7,611 nucleotides of DNA from an uncultured Coriobacteriaceae bacterium (GCA_902796815.1 CADBQL010000097.1:1-7611), one strand, 5' to 3'. Positions 1 to 5,556 are shown, counted from the first letter of the stretch. Notes: generated from the sequence alone by a model not told the origin. Numbers and translations: made by a program.

Positions 1-1
1 C

Positions 2-61
2 ATCGACTACGAAAGCATAGCCCCCGGCGTCAAAGCACTGCGACGCGCATGGTTCGACTAG
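2..61 (+). CDS. C-terminal end of an unidentified protein (partial)
   Basis: One frame is open from the window edge to a TAG at 59-61 and encodes 19 residues ending GVKALRRAWFD. Codon choice is GC-rich and protein-like, and no better frame exists here, so this is probably the tail of a gene that begins outside the window. The fragment is too short to place in a family. No convincing intrinsic terminator follows: the small inverted repeats GATTC/GAATC (63-67/72-76) and CAGAC/GTCTG (84-88/100-104) lack a T-run. The call rests on frame and position only. Confidence 0.5.
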   Translation: MDYESIAPGVKALRRAWFD

Positions 62-158
62 CGATTCTGGGGAATCAAGAGCACAGACTTCACGAGGCTG
101 TCTGGTTCTCAACTGATCCTCTCGCCCGAAAAACGCGAGCTACCACATAAACGAGCAC

Positions 159-194
159 GACGGGCCGGCACTGCATTCAGCTCGCCAGCCCGTC
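159..194. repeat. GC-rich inverted repeat (hairpin 1)
   Basis: GACGGGC at 159-165 pairs with GCCCGTC at 188-194. After one C/A mismatch, GGC at 167-169 pairs with GCC at 184-186. The loop is about 14 nt. No T-run follows on either strand, so it is not a classical intrinsic terminator. It shares the GACGGGC arm sequence with the next inverted repeat. Confidence 0.6.
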
Positions 195-224
195 TCAGAG
201 AAAAGGAGGTAAAAAGGTTTCAGC

Positions 225-264
225 AGGACGGGCCGTCGCCGTATTCGACTCCAAGGCCCGTCCT
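225..264 (-). terminator. Inverted repeat, possible terminator of the dmsC remnant
   Basis: A perfect 10-bp inverted repeat, AGGACGGGCC (225-234) and GGCCCGTCCT (255-264), encloses a 20-nt loop. It begins about 20 nt downstream of the - strand stop at 286-288. Reading the - strand, a CCTTTTT tract follows about 8 nt beyond the stem. It could therefore be a weak factor-independent terminator for the former dms operon. The long loop and offset T-run make this uncertain, but the inverted repeat itself is certain. Confidence 0.45.
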
Positions 265-285
265 CGGGGAGGGGACACGCAACCT

Positions 286-420
286 TTACAGAATGCTGGC
301 AGCATAGAAGACGTAACGTGCTACCGCAACGCCCACCACCGTGAGCAGGCACACCGCAATGGCAAGCGTGCGTGCGCTCTCGCCCTTAGCCCGCAGCGCG
401 AGCACGGCCGATACCGCCCG
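286..420 (-). pseudogene. 3' remnant of a DmsC-like membrane anchor gene
   Basis: On the - strand the frame ending at the TAA of 286-288 encodes about 40 plausible residues. They contain LRAKGESART, then one hydrophobic helix (LAIAVCLLTVVGVAVA), then ARYVFYAASIL. A last transmembrane helix ending in R-x-x-FY near the C terminus is typical of the DmsC/NrfD-like anchor subunit of DMSO-reductase-family enzymes, which holds the catalytic and Fe-S subunits at the membrane and exchanges electrons with quinone. A full DmsC is roughly 280-300 residues with eight helices, and everything before the last helix is missing here. Upstream in this frame the sequence becomes non-protein-like and merges, out of frame, with the leader of a different gene (386-544). 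I infer that the 5' part was deleted. The boundary near 420 is approximate. Confidence 0.5.
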
Positions 421-544
421 ATGTCGCCCCGCTTGACGAACACCCCGTAAGCCCTGCGCCTGCAACGCCGCAGGCAAGACCCGCTAGCGCAGATAGCTTC
501 AGGAAACCGCGACGGGTCACGCCGTTTGCCGAACTGATGGTCAT
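386..544 (-). pseudogene. 5' remnant of a Tat-exported reductase subunit gene (DmsA-like)
   Basis: The ATG at 542-544 is preceded by a strong ribosome binding site (AAGGGAGGGG, about 555-564 read on the - strand). The product begins MTISSANGVTRRGFLKLSAL, with the twin-arginine motif TRRGFLK, a hydrophobic stretch, and LTGC, a lipobox-like motif seen in leaders of molybdopterin oxidoreductases of this bacterial group. After GCSSSGAT (about residue 41) the frame runs into arginine- and glycine-rich residues and stops after 52 codons. The next credible coding on this strand is the DmsC-like tail in another frame. The order dmsA start then dmsC end is what deletion of the interior of a dmsABC operon would leave. 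The Tat leader is clear. Its assignment to a catalytic subunit comes from the neighbouring anchor remnant. A genuine 52-residue lipoprotein is possible but less likely. Confidence 0.55.
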
Positions 545-767
545 CGGATACCCCTCCCTTTCTCGTCTTTGTCCCACCTTGCCCGATATGCAAAACGATT
601 TCGGAACAGGGCAGTTAACTCTAAAAAGCAGTATCACGAGAACTATCCAGGGGGTAAACGGGCAGATTCGAGGCAAATCATACGGACAGATTGGAACAAT
701 CGAAAGCCCACTTGCCTGATGGCAATACACGAGTACACTGTGATAATCATCGAGAAAGCAGGTTTAA
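545..767. other. Divergent intergenic region between dmsA remnant and TSUP gene
   Basis: This stretch of about 220 bp separates two start codons on opposite strands. It contains the ribosome binding site of the - strand remnant (about 555-564), an 8-bp palindrome AGTTAACT at 613-620, and the likely promoter of the + strand transporter near 712-747. No third gene is supported; the short frames through it lack protein-like composition. Confidence 0.5.
712..747 (+). promoter_or_regulatory. Putative promoter and operator-like palindrome of the TSUP gene
   Basis: TGTGATAAT at 739-747 matches an extended -10 element (TGnTATAAT-like), 20 nt before the GTG start at 768. A TTGCCT at 712-717 lies 16 nt before an alternative -10, TACACT (734-739). 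The same TTGCCT opens a perfect palindrome, TTGCC-TGAT-GGCAA (712-725), which would overlap the -35 region and could be a regulator site. All of this is by eye. Confidence 0.35.
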
Positions 768-1523
768 GTGGAGTTCCTTATCGTCTGCCCTCTCGCATTC
801 GTCGCCGGAATGGTCGACTCCATCGCGGGAGGAGGCGGGCTCATATCGCTACCCGCATTCATCTTCGCGGGTTTGCCCGTTCATAATGCCCTAGCTACGA
901 ACAAGCTCGCTTCAACCATGGGCACGACCATCGCGACGATACGCTATGCCATCAACGGTTATATGGTGAAAGCATTCGTGGCAATCGGAATCGCCTGCGG
1001 TCTTTCCGGCTCGACGCTCGGAAGCAATCTCGCCCTTGTTACCGACGACGGCGCGTTCAAGGCGATCATGCTTTTCATCTTGCCGTTTGTTGCGTTCTTC
1101 GTGCTGAGGACGAAGAACCTCGATTCATTTTCTAAGACCGAGATCCCTCGTGGCCGAGCGCTGGTCATCACAGCTGTTGTCGCGTTTCTCATCGGCATCT
1201 ACGACGGGTTTTACGGGCCGGGCACCGGTACGTTTCTCATGCTCGCGTTGACCGCGCTCGCACACCAGGACGTCCGGACGGCTGCGGGCACCACAAAGGC
1301 CATCAACTTGTCGACAAACGCCGCCGCACTCGCCGTGTTTCTTGTGAACGGAGCCGTTCTGCTGCCGCTCGGACTGGCTGCAGGCGCGTTCAACATAGCC
1401 GGCAATTGGATCGGTTCGAACAGCTTCGTACAACGCGGCTCGTCAATCGCCCGCCCGATCATGCTCGTCGTAATCGGGCTATTCGCCATTCGCCTGATAT
1501 TCGACCTGGTTGTTTTGCGTTAA
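768..1523 (+). CDS. TSUP (TauE/SafE-type) membrane transporter
   Basis: This 251-residue hydrophobic protein belongs by its motifs to the TSUP superfamily (COG0730, 'sulfite exporter TauE/SafE'). Its members move small sulfur-containing or organic anions across the cytoplasmic membrane. The N-terminal half has GMVDSIAGGGGLISLP (residues 14-29) followed by LPVHNALATNKLAS. The second half repeats the pattern as GIYDGFYGPGTGTFL (143-157) followed by RTAAGTTKAINLSTN. This is the internal duplication typical of the family, and the length is normal. The start is a GTG: an in-frame TAA occupies 765-767 directly before it, so no earlier start is possible, and AGCAGG at 757-762 is a modest ribosome binding site. 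The gene stands alone and overlaps the convergent ATPase-TudS gene by 4 bp. The substrate cannot be told from sequence. A sulfur anion fits the neighbour but is inference. Confidence 0.88.
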   Translation: MEFLIVCPLAFVAGMVDSIAGGGGLISLPAFIFAGLPVHNALATNKLASTMGTTIATIRYAINGYMVKAFVAIGIACGLSGSTLGSNLALVTDDGAFKAIMLFILPFVAFFVLRTKNLDSFSKTEIPRGRALVITAVVAFLIGIYDGFYGPGTGTFLMLALTALAHQDVRTAAGTTKAINLSTNAAALAVFLVNGAVLLPLGLAAGAFNIAGNWIGSNSFVQRGSSIARPIMLVVIGLFAIRLIFDLVVLR

Positions 1524-2566
1524 CTCACGTCCAACTCGTCAAACAGCTCGATACCCGCATCGGCCAGACAGGCAGCCGCCACACCCCGGCCGGGTACGAG
1601 TGCTCCCGAAAACGCACCATCGTAGACTTGATGGACACCGCATGACGGACTCCTCGATTTAAGAATCGCCTGCTTGCACCCCTGCTCACGGGCAATGCTC
1701 AAGGCTTTGTGGGCACCGGCGACAAAAGCCGCGGTACGATCATCGCCAGTGCGATCCACCACGCGCCCATCGAGCTGAATTTCGGAAGGAGTGCGCGGCG
1801 TGGGCAAGCCCCCGAGCTGTTCGGGGCAAACGGGAACTAACTTGCGCGATTCGGCAAGCGCTTGAACTGCTGAACACGGAACCGAAGCGCCATCGTAGCG
1901 GCATGGCTCCCCGAGCAGGCAGGCGCTTACCAAAATGGGCGTATGTCGATGGAAAACAAGCTCGGGAATACCGAGTTCTTTCCCGATTTCCGTGCAAAGC
2001 GCATCGACTTTTTCCTCAAACGAGGCGAAGTTGCCGATAACGTGGACGGACGGGTGCAATGCCCAAGCTCGAAGGCCCCGCTCATCGGCATCAGCCGCTT
2101 CGGCGGCGTTTTCGAAGCGCGCATCGTTGTTCTGGCGCGTGTAAGCACTCGCGTCGTCTTTGGCAACCGACTCCAGATGAAATACCGCGTCGTACCGGGA
2201 AAGCGCATGGATTCTATCTAGCCCGTTGCCAGCGAGCGCCTGAGAAAACTCCTCGTCAGTGAGGTAAGCGCCGCTGTCGAAAACGCCCCGATCGCAAACT
2301 ATTACCGGCTCGCCCGCATCCCGTTCGGCCTTTTTTGCCTCTTCCGCCACAGCAGATTCGCGCTCGAGCTGCAGCGCGATGACCCGCGTCTGGAAGTCGA
2401 GCACCGACGAGCACGTCCACGGCGCCACCCCTTCGAGTATGAGGTCGGTTGCTGCCTCGGGCACGATATACGCTGGAACACCTGCCTGTTCGAATCGCTC
2501 GCGCACGCAGGTCAGCGCCGATGTTTTTCCCGCGCAGGGACCTCCCGTGATGACGATTACCTTCAT
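1520..2566 (-). CDS. AAA_28-type P-loop ATPase fused to DUF523/TudS desulfidase domain
   Basis: This 348-residue cytoplasmic protein has two domains. Residues 1 to about 200 form a P-loop NTPase of the AAA_28 type (related to the kinase domain of NadR). It has Walker A GGPCAGKT (8-15), the IPEAAT-like segment VPEAAT (35-40), and VIVCDRGVFDSGAYL (88-102), whose Asp92-Arg93 follow the second strand. Residues from about 209 to the end match DUF523, the family of the 2-thiouracil desulfidase TudS, which holds a [4Fe-4S] cluster through conserved cysteines and releases sulfide. The matching segments are SACLLGEPCRYDG (215-226, Cys216 and Cys222), PVCPEQLGGLPTPR (Cys247), and KSRSPSCG (Cys309) followed by YDGAFSG. 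The start chosen is the ATG at 2564-2566, with GAGGAGG five bases upstream; an upstream in-frame ATG at 2584 would place that ribosome binding site inside the gene. A weak promoter (TTGCCC, TAGAAT; 2605-2631) may precede it. The combined function is unknown; thiolated nucleobase or nucleoside salvage is a guess. Confidence 0.85.
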   Translation of the reverse strand: MKVIVITGGPCAGKTSALTCVRERFEQAGVPAYIVPEAATDLILEGVAPWTCSSVLDFQTRVIALQLERESAVAEEAKKAERDAGEPVIVCDRGVFDSGAYLTDEEFSQALAGNGLDRIHALSRYDAVFHLESVAKDDASAYTRQNNDARFENAAEAADADERGLRAWALHPSVHVIGNFASFEEKVDALCTEIGKELGIPELVFHRHTPILVSACLLGEPCRYDGASVPCSAVQALAESRKLVPVCPEQLGGLPTPRTPSEIQLDGRVVDRTGDDRTAAFVAGAHKALSIAREQGCKQAILKSRSPSCGVHQVYDGAFSGALVPGRGVAAACLADAGIELFDELDVS

Positions 2567-2571
2567 GCGAG

Positions 2572-2578
2572 CCTCCTC
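2572..2578 (-). promoter_or_regulatory. Ribosome binding site that fixes the ATPase-TudS start
   Basis: Read on the - strand, GAGGAGG lies five bases before the ATG at 2564-2566. This is near-ideal spacing for 16S rRNA pairing. It argues for the shorter start (MKVIVITGG, with the P-loop close to the N terminus as usual for such NTPases) over the ATG at 2582-2584, which would add MSEEAR encoded by the ribosome binding site itself. Confidence 0.75.
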
Positions 2579-2662
2579 GGACAATGACCCATCCCCCTGC
2601 TCGTATTCTAATGCACTGAATGCTCGGGCAATTCTGCGGTTCGCTCACTATCGCCCACCTCG

Positions 2663-2693
2663 AATGAGTTTCACCCCTGGGGCGCAACTCATT
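2663..2693. repeat. 31-bp palindrome, copy 1 (AATGAGT...GCCCC-type)
   Basis: This is an odd-length palindrome centred on T2678. The arms AATGAGTT (2663-2670) and AACTCATT (2686-2693) are perfectly complementary and the inner CCCC/GGGG (2674-2677/2679-2682) pairs as well. It sits between the divergent starts of the ATPase-TudS gene and the hydrolase gene. A TTTT run overlaps its right end on the + strand. Two more copies lie at 3861-3891 and 3897-3925. A site between divergent starts is unusual for a terminator, so an operator or a dispersed palindromic repeat fits better. Confidence 0.75.
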
Positions 2694-2697
2694 TTCC

Positions 2698-2727
2698 TTG
2701 CCTCTTGCAATCGGCTCGTGAGAAAAT
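2698..2727 (+). promoter_or_regulatory. Putative promoter of the alpha/beta hydrolase gene
   Basis: TTGCCT (2698-2703) could be the -35. It lies 18 nt before GAAAAT (2722-2727), which is preceded by TG at 2719-2720 as in an extended -10. The exact decamer GTGAGAAAAT (2718-2727) also occurs on the - strand upstream of the amidase gene (5602 to 5593). Palindrome copy 1 ends directly before this promoter, a position where a bound protein could affect transcription. Prediction by eye. Confidence 0.3.
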
Positions 2728-2780
2728 GGGAATCACCACACACGCGCCTTTATTGGGCCCGTCCGCCATAAGGAGACGCT

Positions 2781-3845
2781 ATGGCAAAACCCACGAAGCG
2801 AATCGCGCTCATCATCATCGTTGCAGCAATCGGCTTGAGCCTCGCCGCATTCGCGCTCGACCGAGCTGCGCTTTCGGCAACGTATGAGCGCAAGCCGAAT
2901 CCAGAAGTCAGCCTGCTTCCCACGTATGAGTTGTACCAGAGCAAATACCCGCGCACCGACGTCGCGTTCGAGCTCGACGGCTACACGCTTCGCGGACATG
3001 TTTACGGCGCGAAAAACGACCGTGGGCTCATCGTATTCAGACACGGCATGTTCAGCAAGCATCAAGATTACCTGCCGCTCATTACCGCGCTCATCGACAA
3101 GGGCTGGCGCGTGTTCGCCTACGATGCCATCGGATGCGGTGAGAGCGATGGCGAAAGCACGCTCGGCATGTCGCAAAGCCCACGCGACGTCGTGGCTGCC
3201 ATTGATTTCGCGCGCGAAAACGAATTGGCGGATGAAATGCCGCTTACGCTCGTGGGCCATAGCTGGGGCGGCTATGGCGTCTCGGCGGCGCTCGAAGAGT
3301 TACCCGATGTCAGCGCATGCGTGACGATGTCGGGCTTCGACACGCCTATGAAAATACTCGATTACTCTGCCACAAACGCCTACGGACCGATTGGAAAACT
3401 GCAATGGCCGTTCCTCTGGCTCAACACGTTCATCGACTTCGGGCAGAGCGCCGACATCAGTGCAAGCAACGCTATCATTTCGTCGGGCGTACCCACGCTC
3501 GTGATTCACGGATCCGATGACACAACGGTACCCTTTCACGGCGTGAGCATCTTTGATGCGCTGCAAAATCGCCAAGGCGACTCTTCCGATGCTGATATCA
3601 GCTTCATCGTCAAAGAAGAACCGGGGCGCGCAGGCCATAACGACTACTTCTACGCACCAAAGAGCCAGGCATACCTCAACGAATGCGCTGACGCGCTTCA
3701 AACACTGCTCGACGAAAACGGCGATGATGCGACCGCGCCCGAAGTGCAAGACTACCTGAAGACCGTCGACCTGCTCGCCGCGAATACGGCCGACCCCGCA
3801 CTCGTCGACGAAATCGACTCGTTTCTTTCTGCCCACCTCAACTAA
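2781..3845 (+). CDS. Membrane-anchored alpha/beta hydrolase (serine hydrolase)
   Basis: A 354-residue alpha/beta-hydrolase-fold protein of the 'alpha/beta hydrolase / lysophospholipase-like' type. A short basic N terminus (MAKPTKR) is followed by one hydrophobic segment (residues 8-26), which reads as an uncleaved membrane anchor or signal peptide and places the enzyme at the outer face of the membrane. The core shows RHGM (87-90, oxyanion-hole region), the nucleophile elbow GHSWGG (159-164, Ser161), the acid in IHGSDDTTVPF (Asp246 or Asp247) and the histidine in GRAGHNDYF (His286), so the triad is complete. A C-terminal tail of about 60 residues, rich in acidic residues, follows the core. 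The ATG at 2781 has AAGGAGA five bases upstream. The gene is alone on its strand, and the downstream amidase is convergent. The substrate (ester, peptide or lipid) cannot be inferred. Confidence 0.85.
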   Translation: MAKPTKRIALIIIVAAIGLSLAAFALDRAALSATYERKPNPEVSLLPTYELYQSKYPRTDVAFELDGYTLRGHVYGAKNDRGLIVFRHGMFSKHQDYLPLITALIDKGWRVFAYDAIGCGESDGESTLGMSQSPRDVVAAIDFARENELADEMPLTLVGHSWGGYGVSAALEELPDVSACVTMSGFDTPMKILDYSATNAYGPIGKLQWPFLWLNTFIDFGQSADISASNAIISSGVPTLVIHGSDDTTVPFHGVSIFDALQNRQGDSSDADISFIVKEEPGRAGHNDYFYAPKSQAYLNECADALQTLLDENGDDATAPEVQDYLKTVDLLAANTADPALVDEIDSFLSAHLN

Positions 3846-3860
3846 TGGAAACAAATCCCA

Positions 3861-3891
3861 AATGAGTTTTGCCCCTGGGGCGCGACTCATT
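3861..3891. repeat. 31-bp palindrome, copy 2
   Basis: Centred on T3876. The arms AATGAGT (3861-3867) and ACTCATT (3885-3891) pair perfectly, and the core GCCCC-T-GGGGC (3871-3881) is a perfect palindrome. It starts 16 nt after the hydrolase stop and is in tandem with copy 3, centre to centre 35 bp. Lying between convergent genes, it could act as a bidirectional terminator; on the - strand it is followed by TGGGATTTGTTT. Copy 1, between divergent starts, argues that termination is not the whole explanation. Confidence 0.75.
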
Positions 3892-3896
3892 GCCGG

Positions 3897-3925
3897 ATGA
3901 GTATCGCCCCTGGGGCGCGACTCAT
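3897..3925. repeat. 29-bp palindrome, copy 3
   Basis: Centred on T3911. The arms ATGAGT (3897-3902) and ACTCAT (3920-3925) are perfectly complementary, and the inner CGCCCC-T-GGGGCG (3905-3917) is a perfect palindrome. It ends 24 nt before the last codon of the convergent amidase gene at 3950. It is nearly identical to copy 2 except at positions flanking the core, where the differences lie in the unpaired spacers. Confidence 0.75.
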
Positions 3926-3949
3926 TTCCCGAGGGCTACGGCTCGTATA

Positions 3950-5551
3950 TCATCGGGGGATATCGGCGCAACGCGAGGCCTCAACGATTCCTTCGGCCAA
4001 ACTTGCAGCCACGTCATCGCGACGGCTCAAATACGTGCGCAAACTGCGAGCATCATCGATAAAGCACACCTCGAGAAGGACCGAGGGCACCGAACCGTTC
4101 ACGACGGTGATGTCGCCGCGGTTCATCGTTCCACCGTCGCGCAGACCGGTGCTCGCAACGAGCCTCGGATGAATGATCGCATTGAACGCCCGCGAACCAG
4201 CCGCTCCATTTGGCCCGACCATCGAAGCCGTCGTCGCACTCCCATCGCTGTCGAAGTGAATCGAAAGTACCAGATCGCATCCAAGCGAACGAGCTTTGGC
4301 ATTGCGTTGCCAATACGGGACGCTGTAGTCCGAACCATTGAACACGCGGATATCGCTCCCCTTGAGCGCCGATGCGATGCGCGCGGTCAAATCACGAGTC
4401 AAATCTGCCTCGCTGCGCCCGTTTCCTTCAGCGCCTGGGTCATAAACGCCCCAACCCGAAGCGTTTTTCCCATGACCCGCATCCAGAAATACCGTAAAGC
4501 CGTACGTGGGCGTGAGCACGAACAGGCGCTTTTTCGCATTCGCCTTCGGGCGCAACGCGAGCTTTCCTCCAGTCGCATCGACAAAACGACCGTTTCTGGT
4601 TGACTTGATCTCAAAAGCCCCCGTGCCCAAATCAAGCGAAACTCGCCATTTTTCCGCCTTGCCCGCGGCGAGTTCCGACTGGACTATTGAACGCGTGAAC
4701 GCTTTGAGATACTTGCATGACTTATCGGATTGGATGCGATACGACTTTCCTGCTTTCACGAGCCTAAACTTCTGCGATTTTGCATTGGCGCGCCGACCGA
4801 GGACTATTTTGGCGCCTGAGGCCAGCGAAGCCCCCTTGAGTGCGAGGTTCTTGCTCGGGTATGCATTGCTTCTTATGAAATACGACATGCCATCTTGCAG
4901 CGCTTCGGTTTGCGAAAACCAGAACCGACTCGTCCTGGCTGCCCCCTTCGCAACCCCGAGACGCAGCTCGAGTTTGTTCCCCTGAGTCCTCACGACTCGC
5001 AAGGCGAGCTCAGGGACGGCGGCCGATCGCAGTTGGATTTTTTCGCCTTTGACGTACGGACGCCACAGTTGCCGCAGGGTTTGGGCGTGTTTCGCCTGCT
5101 TGACCTTGGACCCTTCCCGAGCCTTGCCTGCAACGGTCAAAAACAACCGCGAACCGAGGTTTCGTACCGTATAGTAACCTGACACCTTGTCCTGGACCAA
5201 AATCCATTTTTGCGCCCAACTCGCTTCGCTGTCAGCAAAAACGCCCACACGTGCGCCGGCCTTAACCGAATCGCCGCTAACCGCGACTCCATAAGCTGGC
5301 TTCGCGACGCTCGTCAAATGATACAGCCCATCTTTGACGACGGCCATGCGCGCGATTCTTTGAGCCTGGGTTTCTTGCGCGGACAACTCCGTGCTGGCGT
5401 TCCCCTCCTGCGCCTCCCCCGCAAGCAAGGCAGCCGCATCTGGCGCAGCATAGGCAACGCCTGCGCCTTCCGCGCACATGCAGCAGCATGCGATAAGCGT
5501 CAGCATCATCGCAAAACCGCCGATCAAGAATCGGCCAAGACGGTCCGCCAT
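3950..5551 (-). CDS. Secreted N-acetylmuramoyl-L-alanine amidase with two trefoil (ricin-type) domains
   Basis: A 533-residue exported cell-wall hydrolase. Residues 1-35 form a signal peptide (MADRLGR, hydrophobic core, AYA before Ala36). Two beta-trefoil, RICIN_B_lectin_2-like regions follow, at about 74-213 (YHLTSV, KWILVQ, YYTVRNL, RLFLTVAG) and about 221-346 (YFIRSNAYPSKNLAL, KFRLVKAGKSYRIQSD); they probably bind wall glycans or carbohydrate. The catalytic Amidase_3 domain runs from about 352 to 526: DAGHG (His360), DPGAEGNGRSEADLT (Glu381), SIHFDSDG (His432) and LLEVCFID (Glu494). These are the expected zinc ligands and catalytic glutamate, so it should be active, cutting the bond between muramic acid and the L-Ala of the stem peptide. 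The ATG at 5549-5551 follows GGGGAGGTGATCA. An LIAC lipobox-like motif (19-22) inside the leader leaves the processing route open. The gene is monocistronic. Confidence 0.9.
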   Translation of the reverse strand: MADRLGRFLIGGFAMMLTLIACCCMCAEGAGVAYAAPDAAALLAGEAQEGNASTELSAQETQAQRIARMAVVKDGLYHLTSVAKPAYGVAVSGDSVKAGARVGVFADSEASWAQKWILVQDKVSGYYTVRNLGSRLFLTVAGKAREGSKVKQAKHAQTLRQLWRPYVKGEKIQLRSAAVPELALRVVRTQGNKLELRLGVAKGAARTSRFWFSQTEALQDGMSYFIRSNAYPSKNLALKGASLASGAKIVLGRRANAKSQKFRLVKAGKSYRIQSDKSCKYLKAFTRSIVQSELAAGKAEKWRVSLDLGTGAFEIKSTRNGRFVDATGGKLALRPKANAKKRLFVLTPTYGFTVFLDAGHGKNASGWGVYDPGAEGNGRSEADLTRDLTARIASALKGSDIRVFNGSDYSVPYWQRNAKARSLGCDLVLSIHFDSDGSATTASMVGPNGAAGSRAFNAIIHPRLVASTGLRDGGTMNRGDITVVNGSVPSVLLEVCFIDDARSLRTYLSRRDDVAASLAEGIVEASRCADIPR

Positions 5552-5556
5552 AACTG

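Larger units (their letters stand above)
62..285. other. Non-coding stretch with inverted repeats
   Basis: No credible gene is visible between the + strand stop at 61 and the - strand dmsC-like stop at 286. The stretch holds two long GC-rich inverted repeats (listed separately), a short CTCGC/GCGAG repeat at 121-125/135-139, and a purine tract AAAAGGAGGT at 201-210. That tract resembles a ribosome binding site, but no start codon follows within a usable distance. I see no tRNA, IS end or CRISPR repeat. Confidence 0.5.

Noticed and set aside
201..217. AAAAGGAGGTAAAAAGG as a ribosome binding site for a small + strand gene
   Set aside because: No ATG, GTG or TTG follows at usable distance, and no protein-like frame continues from it.
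545..767. A tRNA, small RNA or riboswitch in the divergent region
   Set aside because: No cloverleaf, T-loop consensus or known riboswitch core could be recognised. Only short palindromes and promoter-like motifs are present.
2567..2584. A longer start (MSEEAR extension) for the ATPase-TudS gene
   Set aside because: The extra codons are made from the GAGGAGG ribosome binding site, and the P-loop NTPase family normally begins only a few residues before Walker A.
2733..3260. A 175-residue - strand open frame
   Set aside because: It is antisense to the N-terminal half of the hydrolase, whose catalytic motifs, ribosome binding site and anchor are clear. No family pattern is visible in the antisense product.
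2663..3925. CRISPR array or IS terminal repeats made of the palindromes
   Set aside because: Only three copies exist, two are adjacent with a short spacer and one is 1.2 kb away. There is no transposase or cas gene, the intervening hydrolase is not a mobility gene, and no target-site duplication is evident.
3869..4603. A 244-residue open frame on the + strand
   Set aside because: It lies antisense to the catalytic half of the amidase gene, is rich in Arg, Ser and Thr, has no recognisable motif, and begins inside palindrome copy 2. It is a by-product of codon bias on the other strand.
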